Of a stretch of 64,000 bases of DNA, positions 34,397-43,364 are shown piece by piece (within the stretch, counting starts at the first letter, position 1; every line of letters begins with the position of its first letter). The notes below the pieces were generated by a model that was not told the origin of the DNA, did no database searches, and saw nothing but the letters and a program-made list of their open reading frames with translations. This DNA is from Mycolicibacterium hippocampi. GTDB taxonomy: Bacteria > Actinomycetota > Actinomycetes > Mycobacteriales > Mycobacteriaceae. Location: positions 1,178,001-1,242,000 of the forward strand of contig NZ_BLLB01000002.1 in the NCBI RefSeq assembly GCF_010723735.1. Direction: 5' to 3'. The position numbers were made by a program, and so were the translations under genes.

Positions 34397-34636
34397 CTAC
34401 ACCCGCGGAGGGGGAGGCGGGGGAGGCGGCAGCGGCATGCACAGCCCGTTGACCGGGCTGAGGTACTTGCCTGGTAGACAGAACGGCGCGCACCCGTAGA
34501 TCACGCCGGTCTCCCCGGGCGGGCACTGCGCGATCGAGGACACCGGGGCAGGCCGGATCGCGGCCGCCAGCGGCAACGCGATGGCTGCGGCGGCGACGGC
34601 GCTCGCGACCGCATAACGCGTAATCGGTTGTCTCAC
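34397..34636 (-). CDS. Small secreted Cys/Pro-rich hypothetical protein
   Basis: A 79-residue protein not recognised. GTG 34636 is chosen because GGGAGG stands seven bases ahead; an upstream in-frame GTG at 34660 would overlap the fadE stop. Residues 8-28 are hydrophobic (YAVASAVAAAAIALPLAAAI) and form a signal peptide or anchor. The mature part holds four cysteines (QCPPGETGVIYGCAPFCLPGK and NGLC), likely two disulfides, and ends in a run of about eight prolines before RV. It follows the fadE pair on the same strand, 21 bases after the last stop, and may be co-transcribed. Confidence 0.6.
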   Translation of the reverse strand: MRQPITRYAVASAVAAAAIALPLAAAIRPAPVSSIAQCPPGETGVIYGCAPFCLPGKYLSPVNGLCMPLPPPPPPPPRV

Positions 34637-34656
34637 TTTGTCCTCCCAGTCCACTG

Positions 34657-35850
34657 TCACTGTGGCAATCCGGTGGCGACGCGCGGAGCGTCCTTGGCGG
34701 GGGCGTCGAGCACCATCGCGGCCACCTGCGCCCGGTGCTGCTCGGCGGTGCCAAGCAGTGCAGCGTCGGCGTAGGCCCGCTTGTAGTACAGGTGCGCCTG
34801 GTGCTCCCAGGTGAAGCCGATCCCGCCGTGCACCTGGATCGTGTCGGTCGCCATCCGGACGAGCGCTGCCGAACAGGTGGCCTGCGCGATGCTGGCCGCC
34901 AACGCCGGATCGTCGGAGCCGTCGGTCAGCGCCCAGACTGCGTGGTACGCCGTCGATCTGGCGTGCTCGAGCGCGACGAGATCATCCGCCAGACGGTGCT
35001 TGACCGCCTGGAAAGATCCGATCGGCCTGCCGAACTGGAGCCGGTTCTTCGCGTAGTCGACGGAGAGGTCGAGCAGATGCTGTGCCGCGCCCACCTGTTC
35101 GACGGCCAGCAACGCCGCACCGACGTGCAGCGCTTGGGTGATCACCCGGTCGGCCTCGTCGGGACCGGCGATGAGCCGGCCCGTTGCTTCGCGCAGTTCC
35201 ACGGTGGCCTGGGGCCGGGTCAGATCCAACGTGGACAATGAGATGCGTTGCACCCCAGGTTGGTCCGCATCCACGACGTACAAACCCACACCGTCGGGGC
35301 CGGTCGCCGCCACCAGCAGGTGGTCGGCCGCGCCGGCGTCGACGACCCGGCTCACGGTGCCGGTCAGGGCCCAGGAGCCGTCGGCCTGCACGGCGTCGAC
35401 GGTGACGGCCGCGCCGTCGAATTCGCCGGCCACGTCACCGACGGCCAGCGCCGCGGTGCGAGCGCCGTCGACCAGCGGTGCCAACAGATCAACGTCCGCA
35501 GAGGCCGCGACCAGAGCCGGAATCGCGAGATACACCGTGCCGAACAGCGGCCCGCACGCCAGGGCGGCGCCCAGCTCCTCGACCGCGACCGCCTGGTCGA
35601 CCAGCGTGCCACCGGCACCGCCCGCCGACTCGGGCACCGCCAACCCCAGCACGCCCAGCTCGGATCCCAGCCGCTTCCACACCTTCGGGTCGAACGGCGG
35701 ATCGGCCGTCATCGAGGCGCGCACCGACGCCTCATCGAGGTACTCGGCACAGAACGAGCGCACCCCTGCGCGCAACTGGTTCTGCTCGTCGGTGAACGTG
35801 AACTCCTCCTCAGCTGCCCTGTCGGGCTGATCCGCAAGCTCCTCAGCCAC
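34657..35850 (-). CDS. Acyl-CoA dehydrogenase subunit (FadE)
   Basis: A 397-residue acyl-CoA dehydrogenase-fold protein. The C-terminal part is well conserved (NRLQFGRPIGSFQAVKHRLAD, QVHGGIGFTWEHQAHLYYKRA), and the N-terminal helical domain includes LGLAVPESAGGAGGTLVDQAV. The catalytic Glu-containing loop found in its partner is not evident. With the gene at 35843-37036 (eight-base overlap) it resembles the paired fadE genes of mycobacteria that form alpha2-beta2 heterotetramers in steroid and fatty-acid side-chain oxidation. GTG 35850 has AAGGAG ahead. Substrate unknown. Confidence 0.88.
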   Translation of the reverse strand: MAEELADQPDRAAEEEFTFTDEQNQLRAGVRSFCAEYLDEASVRASMTADPPFDPKVWKRLGSELGVLGLAVPESAGGAGGTLVDQAVAVEELGAALACGPLFGTVYLAIPALVAASADVDLLAPLVDGARTAALAVGDVAGEFDGAAVTVDAVQADGSWALTGTVSRVVDAGAADHLLVAATGPDGVGLYVVDADQPGVQRISLSTLDLTRPQATVELREATGRLIAGPDEADRVITQALHVGAALLAVEQVGAAQHLLDLSVDYAKNRLQFGRPIGSFQAVKHRLADDLVALEHARSTAYHAVWALTDGSDDPALAASIAQATCSAALVRMATDTIQVHGGIGFTWEHQAHLYYKRAYADAALLGTAEQHRAQVAAMVLDAPAKDAPRVATGLPQ

Positions 35851-37036
35851 GCGGGATCTCCTTCCACGCCATTCCCGCATCCGCCCGCAGGTCCCCTGGC
35901 AGGCCCAACACCCGCTCAGCGAGGATGTTCCGCATCACCTCGGAGGTGCCGCCCTCGATGGTGTTCGCGCGGCTGCGCAGAAATCGCTGCTGGATCGGGC
36001 CGCGCCAGTCGTCGACGTCGCCGTCGCTGCCCGGCGTCCCGTAACTGTCGTACAGGATCCCCTCCGGCCCCAGCAGGTCCATGCAGAACTCGTAGATGTG
36101 CTGGTTGAGTTCGGCGCCGACGAGCTTGCCGATCGACCCCTCCGGCCCGGGGCCGCCGACGGTCGCGCTCGCCCTGGACCGCTCCGAGGTCAGCCGCTGC
36201 GCTTCGGCGCGCAGCCACAGCGAGGTGAGACGGTCCGACAACACCGGGGTGTGCAGGTCGGGCCGTGATGCCCACAGCGCGACGGCGTCGCCGATGGTGC
36301 CCGCCCCGCGCCGGCTGCCGCTGGCACCCAACGCGCTGCGCTCGTTCATCAACGTGGTCATGGCCACCCGCCAGCCGTCCCCGACCGCGCCCAGCCGGTG
36401 TGTGTCGGGGATCCGCGCATCGGTGATGTAGACCTCGTTGAACTCCGCGTGTCCGGTCAGCTGCCGCAGCGGACGCGTCTCGACGCCGTCCGCGTGCATG
36501 TCGAGGACGAAGTAGGTCAGGCCACGATGTTTGGCGACGTTCGGATCGGTGCGGGCCAGCAGCAGCCCCCACCGCGCCCGATGTGCCAGGCTGGTCCACA
36601 CCTTCTGCCCGTTGACGATCCAATTCTCCCCGTCCCGAACCGCCGACGTCGCCAGCCCCGCGAGGTCGGACCCCGCGCCCGGCTCGGAGAACAGCTGACA
36701 CCAGATGTCCTCGGTGGTCGCCAGCGGCCGCAACAGTTGCCTGCGGACCTCGTCGGTCTGGGCGTGCTCACGCACCGTCGGGGCGGCCATGCCGTAACCC
36801 ATCGGGTTGAGCGACAACGGCACCGGTCCCCCGGCGCTCTGCAAGATGCGGTCGGCTACCGCCTGAAGTCCACGGGAGACACCGAGGCCGCCGAATCCTT
36901 CGGGAAAGTGCACCCATGACAGTCCCGCGTCGAAGCAGGCGCCGAGAAACTGTGGAATGGGCACCGAGCGCGGATCGTGTTCCGCCACCACCCGGTGCGC
37001 GGACTCGGTCACCCGGTCGGCGTCGTCAGGGCTCAT
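35843..37036 (-). CDS. Acyl-CoA dehydrogenase subunit (FadE), partner of the downstream gene
   Basis: A 397-residue acyl-CoA dehydrogenase with the FAD/substrate segments WCQLFSEPGAGSDLAGL, NGQKVWTSLAHRA and the C-terminal NTIEGGTSEVMRNILAERVLGLP. It is first in the fadE-fadE pair and its stop overlaps the next start by eight bases, indicating a heteromeric enzyme in CoA-thioester beta-oxidation. The ATG at 37036 lies in a 157-base gap that holds a CGATCGATCA block at 37091-37100, like the TetR sites at 12.9 and 13.6 kb. Confidence 0.9.
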   Translation of the reverse strand: MSPDDADRVTESAHRVVAEHDPRSVPIPQFLGACFDAGLSWVHFPEGFGGLGVSRGLQAVADRILQSAGGPVPLSLNPMGYGMAAPTVREHAQTDEVRRQLLRPLATTEDIWCQLFSEPGAGSDLAGLATSAVRDGENWIVNGQKVWTSLAHRARWGLLLARTDPNVAKHRGLTYFVLDMHADGVETRPLRQLTGHAEFNEVYITDARIPDTHRLGAVGDGWRVAMTTLMNERSALGASGSRRGAGTIGDAVALWASRPDLHTPVLSDRLTSLWLRAEAQRLTSERSRASATVGGPGPEGSIGKLVGAELNQHIYEFCMDLLGPEGILYDSYGTPGSDGDVDDWRGPIQQRFLRSRANTIEGGTSEVMRNILAERVLGLPGDLRADAGMAWKEIPRG

Positions 37037-37193
37037 ATGAGCACAGTAGAGCGTGACGAGTCAGCCGAGGGGCAACTCGGTGGTCTCGGGCGATCGATCA
37101 GTGCGCCGTCAGCGCGAGGCGCTCCGCATCTGACTTGTGACGTGAATGGAGGAGGTACCGGAGCCAGCGAACATCAATGAGCACAATGATCCT

Positions 37194-37601
37194 TTACGCG
37201 GTCTTTGTGAGAAGTGGGAGTAGTTGGCGCCGCGCCACCATGGCATCGGCGAAGTGGTTGAGCGCTTCCGGAACAGAACCGGCCGCGTCGAACTCGATGT
37301 CGCACTCACGCAGTGCCTGCTCGACCGAGCGGCTGGCGACCAGCGACCACTCGACGCCGGCGGCGGCGCAGACGTCGTCGATCGTGAACAGCAGTGAAAT
37401 GGCTTCCCGACTAACGGAAGTGACGCCGCTGAGATCCAGGACGAAGGGCTTCTCCGCGAGGATGAAGCGACGGGTGTAGCGGGTGGCGCGCTCGGTGTTG
37501 AGGTCATCGAGGCGACCCCTGATGGTCACCACCGTCGCCAGCTGTCGGCAGTGCGCCCGGATGTCGGCGCCATTGCAGTCGAACGTCGGATTGCCGTACA
37601 T
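37194..37601 (-). CDS. STAS-domain protein (anti-sigma factor antagonist-like)
   Basis: A 135-residue cytoplasmic protein. The segment VVTIRGRLDDLNTERATRYTRRFILAEKPFVLDLSGVTSVSREAISLLFTIDDVCAAAGVEWSLV gives the beta-alpha STAS fold, with Ser in SGVTSVS at the position usually phosphorylated in anti-anti-sigma factors. This points to partner switching with an anti-sigma factor, but no RsbW-like kinase is nearby. The ATG at 37601 follows GAGGGAGGCTGAA. The 153-base upstream gap contains no gene and has AT-richer stretches fitting a promoter. Confidence 0.75.
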   Translation of the reverse strand: MYGNPTFDCNGADIRAHCRQLATVVTIRGRLDDLNTERATRYTRRFILAEKPFVLDLSGVTSVSREAISLLFTIDDVCAAAGVEWSLVASRSVEQALRECDIEFDAAGSVPEALNHFADAMVARRQLLPLLTKTA

Positions 37602-37754
37602 TTCAGCCTCCCTCGATCGTGTGCTGACATCAGCCGCCAGTGGGCGTTACAACAATGAAGGTAGTGAGCCAATCTAAGGCGGCGGGGAGTAACTACTAAT
37701 ACTTCGCTAAGAACTGGTTTCGCCCGAGTCAGCAAACCCGTCGGTAACTTGGCG

Positions 37755-38993
37755 TCAACCTCTGCGCTGCTGCTGGGAACCGGTATAACCCGCCCACGGG
37801 TTGTAATCGGCCAGTAGTGCCTCCTGCGGGGGCCTCACGCCCTCGGCAACGTGCTCGAGATTTATCCGGATGCGATACCAGATCGAACTCGGTCCGCGCA
37901 TGCCGTCGACGAGAACATCCGTGGGTTCCAGCTTCTCGGCGGCGTCCGGATACTTGTCGCGCCACTGTTGCAGCGCGGCCACCGCCTCGTCTCTGGTCTT
38001 CGTGCGGGCGATCTCGATCAACGGTTTGGCCGATTGCCGGCGACCGTCGGCAGATCGGCGGGCACCCTTCGGCGCCTTCTCGGCCGGCCCGAGCCGGTCG
38101 GCGAGGTCGAGGAGCGACTCCAGGCCACCTGCCGCGTCGTCCATTCCCTCCCACGGGTCGCCGAGCCGTTCGAAGCGCTGCGGCACCGTGGCGACGGTGA
38201 AGGCCTCGGGTCGACAGTGGGCGACCTCATCCCAGAACAGCGGCGTCGACACCCGGGCGTCCGGCGTGGCACGCACCGAGTACGCGGACGCCACCGTGCG
38301 GTCCTTGGCGTTCTGGTTGAAGTCGACAAAAACCCCGTGGCGCTCTTCCTTCCACCAGCGCGCGGTGGCAGATTCCGGTGCTCGGCGCTCCACCTCGCGG
38401 GCCACCGCCTCGGCGGCCAACCGCACGAACTTGAACGGCCAGCGCCGGTGGATGCGCGCGTAGATGTGGAAGCCCCGCGAGCCCGAGGTCTTGGGCCAGG
38501 CCACCAGCCCGTGCTCCTCGAGAACCTCGCGGGCGACGAAGGCCACGTCGAGGATCTGCCGCCAGCCCACCCCGGGCATCGGGTCGAGGTCGACGCGCAG
38601 TTCGTCGGGATGGTCGAGATCGTCAGAGCGCACCGGGTGCGGGTTGAGGTCGACGCAGCCGAGGTTCACCGCCCAGACCAGTCCCGCCGCGTCGTGCACC
38701 ACGGCTTCCTTGGCCGAGGTCCCCGACGCGTACTTCAGCTCGGCGACGTCGACGAAGTCGGGTCGCTTCTCCGGGGCGCGCTTCTGGAAGACCGCCTCCT
38801 GTTCGATGCCCTTGACGAAGCGTTTGAGGATCATCGGACGGTCCTGAACGCCGCGCAGGGCGCCGTCGGCCACCGCGGTGTAGTAGTGCATCAGGTCCAG
38901 TTTGGTGAGCCCGAGATCGCCGAACACCACCTTGTCGGGATGGGTGATGGGCACCTGCTGTCCACCGATGTCCAGATACCGGGGACCAGGCAT
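37755..38993 (-). CDS. polD2: Stand-alone LigD-type polymerase/primase domain protein
   Basis: A 412-residue archaeo-eukaryotic-primase-like polymerase related to the POL domain of LigD. Key blocks are RYLDIGGQQVPITHPDKVVFGDLGLTKLDLMHYY, RPMILKRFVKG, ELRVDLDPMPGVGW (the DxD metal motif), KTSGSRGFHIYARI and RTVASAYSVRATPDARVSTPL. There is no ligase or nuclease domain. Position next to fadD2 matches M. tuberculosis Rv0269c and the M. smegmatis protein described as PolD2, which can extend primers and add ribonucleotides in DNA repair. The gene symbol follows that synteny. Confidence 0.85.
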   Translation of the reverse strand: MPGPRYLDIGGQQVPITHPDKVVFGDLGLTKLDLMHYYTAVADGALRGVQDRPMILKRFVKGIEQEAVFQKRAPEKRPDFVDVAELKYASGTSAKEAVVHDAAGLVWAVNLGCVDLNPHPVRSDDLDHPDELRVDLDPMPGVGWRQILDVAFVAREVLEEHGLVAWPKTSGSRGFHIYARIHRRWPFKFVRLAAEAVAREVERRAPESATARWWKEERHGVFVDFNQNAKDRTVASAYSVRATPDARVSTPLFWDEVAHCRPEAFTVATVPQRFERLGDPWEGMDDAAGGLESLLDLADRLGPAEKAPKGARRSADGRRQSAKPLIEIARTKTRDEAVAALQQWRDKYPDAAEKLEPTDVLVDGMRGPSSIWYRIRINLEHVAEGVRPPQEALLADYNPWAGYTGSQQQRRG

Positions 38994-39047
38994 CGTCTCA
39001 TCGTAGAATCCGGCCGATCCGCGAGCGCGGTCACATAAAGTTGTGCC

Positions 39048-40739
39048 ATGTCCAAGCTCAGTGATCTTCCGGTGCAGGCGCTCGCCCAGGTCCAGCAGTC
39101 CGTCGGCAAGTATCTCGAGCGGGGCTCGGCGGAGCTGCACTACGCACGCAAGATGTTCGAGGCGGGTGCGCTGAAACTGGAGGCACCGCAGGACATCGCC
39201 GCGCTGGTCGGTGACATCCGCCGATGGGGCGAGTTCGGGATGATCCCGGCACTCAACGCCCGCCGCCACCCGCACCGGGTTGCGGTGATCGACGACTTCG
39301 GCGAGATGACGTTCTCCGAACTCGACAACGCCGCCAACGCCGTCGCCAACGGTCTGATCGCCAAGGGGGTCCGCGGTGGCGACGGGGTGGCGATCCTGGC
39401 CCGTAACCACCGGTGGTTCCTCGTTTCGGTGTACGGCGCCGCGAAGGTCGGCGCCCGCATCATCCTGCTCAACAGTGAGTTCTCCGGCCCGCAGATCAAG
39501 GAGGTCTCCGAGCGGGAGGGCGGCAAGATCGTCATCTACGACGACGAGTACACCGCCGCCGTCTCACAGTCCGAACCCGAACTCGGCAAGCTGCGCGCCC
39601 TCGGGGTCAACCCGGACAAGGACGAGCCGTCGGGCAGCACCGATGACACCCTCGAGGAGTTGATCGCCCGCACCAGCACCGCGCCGCCGCCCAAGGCCGC
39701 CAAGCACTCGTCGATCATCATCCTGACCAGCGGCACCACCGGCACCCCCAAGGGCGCCAACCGCAGCGCGCCGCCGTCGCTGGCGCCGATCGGCGGGGTG
39801 CTGTCTGCGGTGCCGTTCAAGGCCAAGGAGGTGACGTCGCTGCCGGCGCCGATGTTCCATGCGCTGGGCTTCCTGCACGCGACGATCGCGATGATGCTGG
39901 GCTCGACGCTGGTGCTGCGCCGGAGGTTCAAACCGGCCACCGTGCTCGCCGACATCGAGAAGCACAAGGCCACCGCGATCGTGGTGGTCCCGGTGATGCT
40001 GTCCCGGATGCTCGACGAGCTCGAGAAGACCGCACCCAAGCCTGACCTGTCGTCGTTGCGCATCGTGTTCGTCTCCGGCTCACAGCTCGGCGCCGAACTC
40101 GCCACCCGCGCGCTGAAGGACCTCGGCCCGGTGATCTACAACCTCTACGGATCCACCGAGGTCGCATACGCGAGCATCGCACGGCCCCAAGATCTTTCGA
40201 TCAACCCGGCGACGGTCGGGCCGGTGGTCAAGGGGATGAAGGTCAAGATCCTCGACGACAACGGCAACGAGGTGCCGCGGGGTGAGGTCGGCAGGATCTT
40301 CGTGGGCAACTTCTTCCCGTTCCAGGGCTACACCGGCGGCGGCGGGAAGCAGATCATCGACGGGCTGCTGTCGTCGGGTGACGTCGGCTACTTCGACGAC
40401 AACGACCTGCTCTACGTCAGCGGTCGCGACGACGAGATGATCGTCTCCGGTGGTGAGAACGTCTTCCCCGCCGAGATCGAGGACCTGGTCAGCGGCCATC
40501 CCGAGGTGGTCGAGGCCACCGCGCTCGGCGTCGAGGACAAGGAGTGGGGCGCCCGGTTGCGCTGCTTCGTGGTCAAGGTCGAGGGCGCGTCGATCGACGA
40601 GGACGCGATCAAGACCTACGTGCGGGAGAATCTGGCCCGATACAAGGTTCCGCGCGAGGTGGTCTTCATCGATCAGCTGCCGCGAAACCCCACCGGCAAG
40701 ATCCTCAAGCGCGAACTGCGCGACATGGAGGTCGAGTAG
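39048..40739 (+). CDS. fadD2: Acyl-CoA synthetase FadD2
   Basis: A 563-residue AMP-forming fatty-acid CoA ligase. The phosphate-binding loop IIILTSGTTGTPKGANRS, the LYGSTEV motif and the ATP motif SSGDVGYFDDNDLLYVSGRDDEMIVSGGENVFPAEIEDLV are all present, and the C-terminal catalytic Lys is in PRNPTGKILKREL. It is divergent from the LigD-like gene and convergent with a small membrane protein. Synteny (LigD-pol, fadD, fadE6) and length fit M. tuberculosis Rv0270 FadD2. Confidence 0.92.
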   Translation: MSKLSDLPVQALAQVQQSVGKYLERGSAELHYARKMFEAGALKLEAPQDIAALVGDIRRWGEFGMIPALNARRHPHRVAVIDDFGEMTFSELDNAANAVANGLIAKGVRGGDGVAILARNHRWFLVSVYGAAKVGARIILLNSEFSGPQIKEVSEREGGKIVIYDDEYTAAVSQSEPELGKLRALGVNPDKDEPSGSTDDTLEELIARTSTAPPPKAAKHSSIIILTSGTTGTPKGANRSAPPSLAPIGGVLSAVPFKAKEVTSLPAPMFHALGFLHATIAMMLGSTLVLRRRFKPATVLADIEKHKATAIVVVPVMLSRMLDELEKTAPKPDLSSLRIVFVSGSQLGAELATRALKDLGPVIYNLYGSTEVAYASIARPQDLSINPATVGPVVKGMKVKILDDNGNEVPRGEVGRIFVGNFFPFQGYTGGGGKQIIDGLLSSGDVGYFDDNDLLYVSGRDDEMIVSGGENVFPAEIEDLVSGHPEVVEATALGVEDKEWGARLRCFVVKVEGASIDEDAIKTYVRENLARYKVPREVVFIDQLPRNPTGKILKRELRDMEVE

Positions 40740-40742
40740 TCG

Positions 40743-41075
40743 CTACTCGACCCCGCTGACCATGTACGCCGAGCCGGGGATCGCCAGGGCCACCAGCATC
40801 AGCAGCAGCAGAAACCAGCCGACGCCCTGCCAGGCGGTCCAGCCGCCGCCGCCCTTCCACTCGCGGTAGGTCCGGACGAGCGCGCCGACGCCCCCGAGGA
40901 ACAGTAACGTCGGAACCAGTGCCGCGGCGAACACCGAATCACGGGCACCGAATGCATAAAACGCCAGCGCAACACCCGCAAGGGCGATGACGGCGGTCCC
41001 GTAGAGGACCGCCGGTCGCAGGGCACCCGGCCGGTCGAAGCGCTTCTCGACGAAATCCCGATCGCTGGTCATCAT
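40743..41075 (-). CDS. Small integral membrane protein
   Basis: A 110-residue protein of unknown function with three hydrophobic segments (AVLYGTAVIALAGVALAFYAFG, VFAAALVPTLLFLGGVGALV and GVGWFLLLLMLVALAIPGSAYMV) separated by a YREWKGGGG loop. The start is uncertain: ATG 41075 or 41072, or GTG 41108. It lies between fadD2 (convergent, three bases) and fadE6 (same strand, downstream), where M. tuberculosis has no extra gene as far as I recall. Confidence 0.7.
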   Translation of the reverse strand: MMTSDRDFVEKRFDRPGALRPAVLYGTAVIALAGVALAFYAFGARDSVFAAALVPTLLFLGGVGALVRTYREWKGGGGWTAWQGVGWFLLLLMLVALAIPGSAYMVSGVE

Positions 41076-41112
41076 GAACGGGTTCCCCGCTTGGTCGGCG
41101 GGAAACACCGTC

Positions 41113-43302
41113 CTACGGATCGCGGGGCAGCCCGAGCAGTCGCTCGGCGATGATGTTCAGCTGCACCTCGGAGGTGCCGCCGTAGATCGTGGTGGCCCGG
41201 CCCGCAAGCAGGTACTCGGCCCATTTCCCGGACGCCTCACCCTGATCACCGATCGCTGCGTCGGTGCCGAACGAGGACACCCCGAACTCGGCGTAACCCT
41301 GGCCGGTCTTCATCGACAGCAGCTTGGAGATCGCGGCCGCCGGCATCGGATCGCCGCCGGCCAGTGTGAGCAGCGTCGATCGCATGTTGAGCAGCTTCGC
41401 GGCATGCCCCTCGGCGATCAGCCTGCCTGCCTCGTTCTGCTCGATCTGGTCGAAGTGGCCGTCGCGCACGAACTCGACAAACTGGTCGAGGCTCGCCAGG
41501 AACGGTGGCTCGCTGCTGCCGATCGAGACGCGCTCGTTGGTCAGCGTGTTGCGGCTGACCTCCCAGCCGCGGTTCACCTCGCCCAGCACCATGTCGTCGG
41601 GCACGAACACGTCGTCGATGAACACGGTGTTGAACATCGCGTTGCCGGTCAGCTCCCGCAGCGGCTTGACCTCGACGCCCTCGGCCTTCATGTCGAGCAG
41701 GAAGTACGTGATGCCCTGATGCTTGGGCGCCGACGGGTCGGTGCGGGCCAGCAGCGCGCCCCACTGTGAGTACTGCGCGCCGGTGGTCCAGATCTTCTGG
41801 CCGGTGATGCGCCACCCGCCGTCGACCTTGGTGGCCTTGGTGGTCAGGCTGGCCAGGTCCGACCCCGCCCCGGGCTCGGAGAACAGCTGGCACCAGATCA
41901 TCTCGCCGCGGAACGTCGGCGGCAGGAACTGCTGCTGCTGGTCGTGGGTGCCGTACGCGACGATCGACGGGATGATCCACGCGGCGATGCCCATCTGGGG
42001 CCGCTTGACCCGGCCGGTGGAGAACTCCTGGGCGATGATGATCTGCTCGACGGGGTTTGCGGCCCGGCCCCACGGCTTGGGCAGGTGCGGCTGCACCCAG
42101 CCGCCCTCGGCGATCGCGGTGTTGCGTTCTTCCTTCGGAATCGCCTTGAGTGCAGCGACTTCCGCGCGGATCTCCTCGCGCAGCTTCTGGGTGTCCGGGT
42201 CCAGGTCGATGTCGATGGACCGCATGCCCGTCGTGGTGGCGGTGTCGACCACCTGCTGCGGGTAGTCGGCGTGCCGGCCGAAGCTGGCCGCGAGCACGAT
42301 CGCGCGCCGGTAGTAGACGTTGGTGTCGTGCTCCCAGGTGAAGCCGATGCCGCCGTGCACCTGGATGCAGTCCTGCGCGCAGTGCTGGGCGGCGACCGGT
42401 GCCAGCGTCGCTGCCACTGCCGCGGCGAATTCGTAGCAGGCCTCGGCATTTCCGCCGGTGAACTCGTCGATCGCCCGCGCCGCGTCCCACACCGCGCTGG
42501 TGGCGCGCTCGGTCTCGGCGATCATCCCCGCGCACTTGTGCTTGATGGCCTGGAACTGTCCGATCGGCCTGCCGAACTGCTCGCGGATCTTGGCGTACTC
42601 CGACGCCTCGTCGGTCGCCCACCGGGCGACGCCGACACACTCGGCGGACAGCAGCGTCGACATCAGTGCGCGGGCCAGGGTGCGGCTGAGGTTGGACAGC
42701 ACCCGGTCGTCGGACACCTCGACGGCGTTGGCGCGCACGTGCGCGATCGGACGCAACGGGTCGACGCCGGCGACGGGCTCGATCTCGAGCTGGTCGGCGT
42801 CGAGAACCACCCATTCCTCGCCCGACTCGATCGCCACCGGCAGCACCAGCACCGAAGCCTGTGCGGCCGCGGGCACCGCGCGCACCTCACCGCGGATGAC
42901 CAGCCCGTCGCCGTGGCGGGTGGCGGTCAACCCCGAGTCGATCGCGTAGGCGGCGATGACGTCCCCGGACGCCAGGTCGTTGAGCACCGCTGCGTCGGGA
43001 TCGTGCGCGGCGATCAGCGCGCTGGCGATGGCCGACGGCACGAACGGGCCGGGTACTGCTCCGTAGCCGAACTCGGCGACGACGATCGCCAACTCGAGGA
43101 TGCCGAATCCCTGTCCGCCGACCGATTCGGCGAGGTGAACCCCGGTCAGTCCCTGCTCGGCAGCGGCCTTCCAGTAGGGCGGCGGGTTCGCGATCGGCGT
43201 CTCGAGAGCTTCGTGAAGCACCTCGGACGGCGCGACCCGCGCCACCAGGGACCGGACCGAATCGGCCAGGTCGTTGTGCTCTTCGTTGATCGCGATGGGC
43301 AT
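41113..43302 (-). CDS. fadE6: Two-domain acyl-CoA dehydrogenase FadE6
   Basis: A 729-residue fusion of two acyl-CoA dehydrogenase units. The N-terminal half ends in FGRPIGQFQAIKHK and QVHGGIGFTWEHDTNVYYRRA; a second complete unit begins around residue 365 with VQPHLPKPWGRAANPVEQIII and contains WCQLFSEPGAGSDLAS, GQKIWTTGAQYSQWG, and IYGGTSEVQLNIIAERLLGLP. M. tuberculosis FadE6 (Rv0271c, about 731 aa) has the same organisation. The fusion mirrors the separate fadE-fadE pair at 34.6-37.0 kb in this window. Confidence 0.92.
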   Translation of the reverse strand: MPIAINEEHNDLADSVRSLVARVAPSEVLHEALETPIANPPPYWKAAAEQGLTGVHLAESVGGQGFGILELAIVVAEFGYGAVPGPFVPSAIASALIAAHDPDAAVLNDLASGDVIAAYAIDSGLTATRHGDGLVIRGEVRAVPAAAQASVLVLPVAIESGEEWVVLDADQLEIEPVAGVDPLRPIAHVRANAVEVSDDRVLSNLSRTLARALMSTLLSAECVGVARWATDEASEYAKIREQFGRPIGQFQAIKHKCAGMIAETERATSAVWDAARAIDEFTGGNAEACYEFAAAVAATLAPVAAQHCAQDCIQVHGGIGFTWEHDTNVYYRRAIVLAASFGRHADYPQQVVDTATTTGMRSIDIDLDPDTQKLREEIRAEVAALKAIPKEERNTAIAEGGWVQPHLPKPWGRAANPVEQIIIAQEFSTGRVKRPQMGIAAWIIPSIVAYGTHDQQQQFLPPTFRGEMIWCQLFSEPGAGSDLASLTTKATKVDGGWRITGQKIWTTGAQYSQWGALLARTDPSAPKHQGITYFLLDMKAEGVEVKPLRELTGNAMFNTVFIDDVFVPDDMVLGEVNRGWEVSRNTLTNERVSIGSSEPPFLASLDQFVEFVRDGHFDQIEQNEAGRLIAEGHAAKLLNMRSTLLTLAGGDPMPAAAISKLLSMKTGQGYAEFGVSSFGTDAAIGDQGEASGKWAEYLLAGRATTIYGGTSEVQLNIIAERLLGLPRDP

Positions 43303-43364
43303 AGCTGCTGCACCTGTTCTTCACATCGTCGTGACTGGTCCCAACCGGTTGGTTGGGACCGAGA

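Noticed and set aside
36977..37180. Possible small plus-strand protein at the fadE promoter
   Set aside because: No ribosome site, low complexity, and it overlaps the fadE start region; more likely promoter DNA.
37602..37754. SigF-type promoter ahead of the STAS gene
   Set aside because: A GTTT-like element is present but no matching GGGTA at a proper distance, so the call was not made.
37851..39038. Plus-strand frame (395 codons) opposite the LigD-like gene
   Set aside because: Antisense to a conserved polymerase gene and without recognisable domains.
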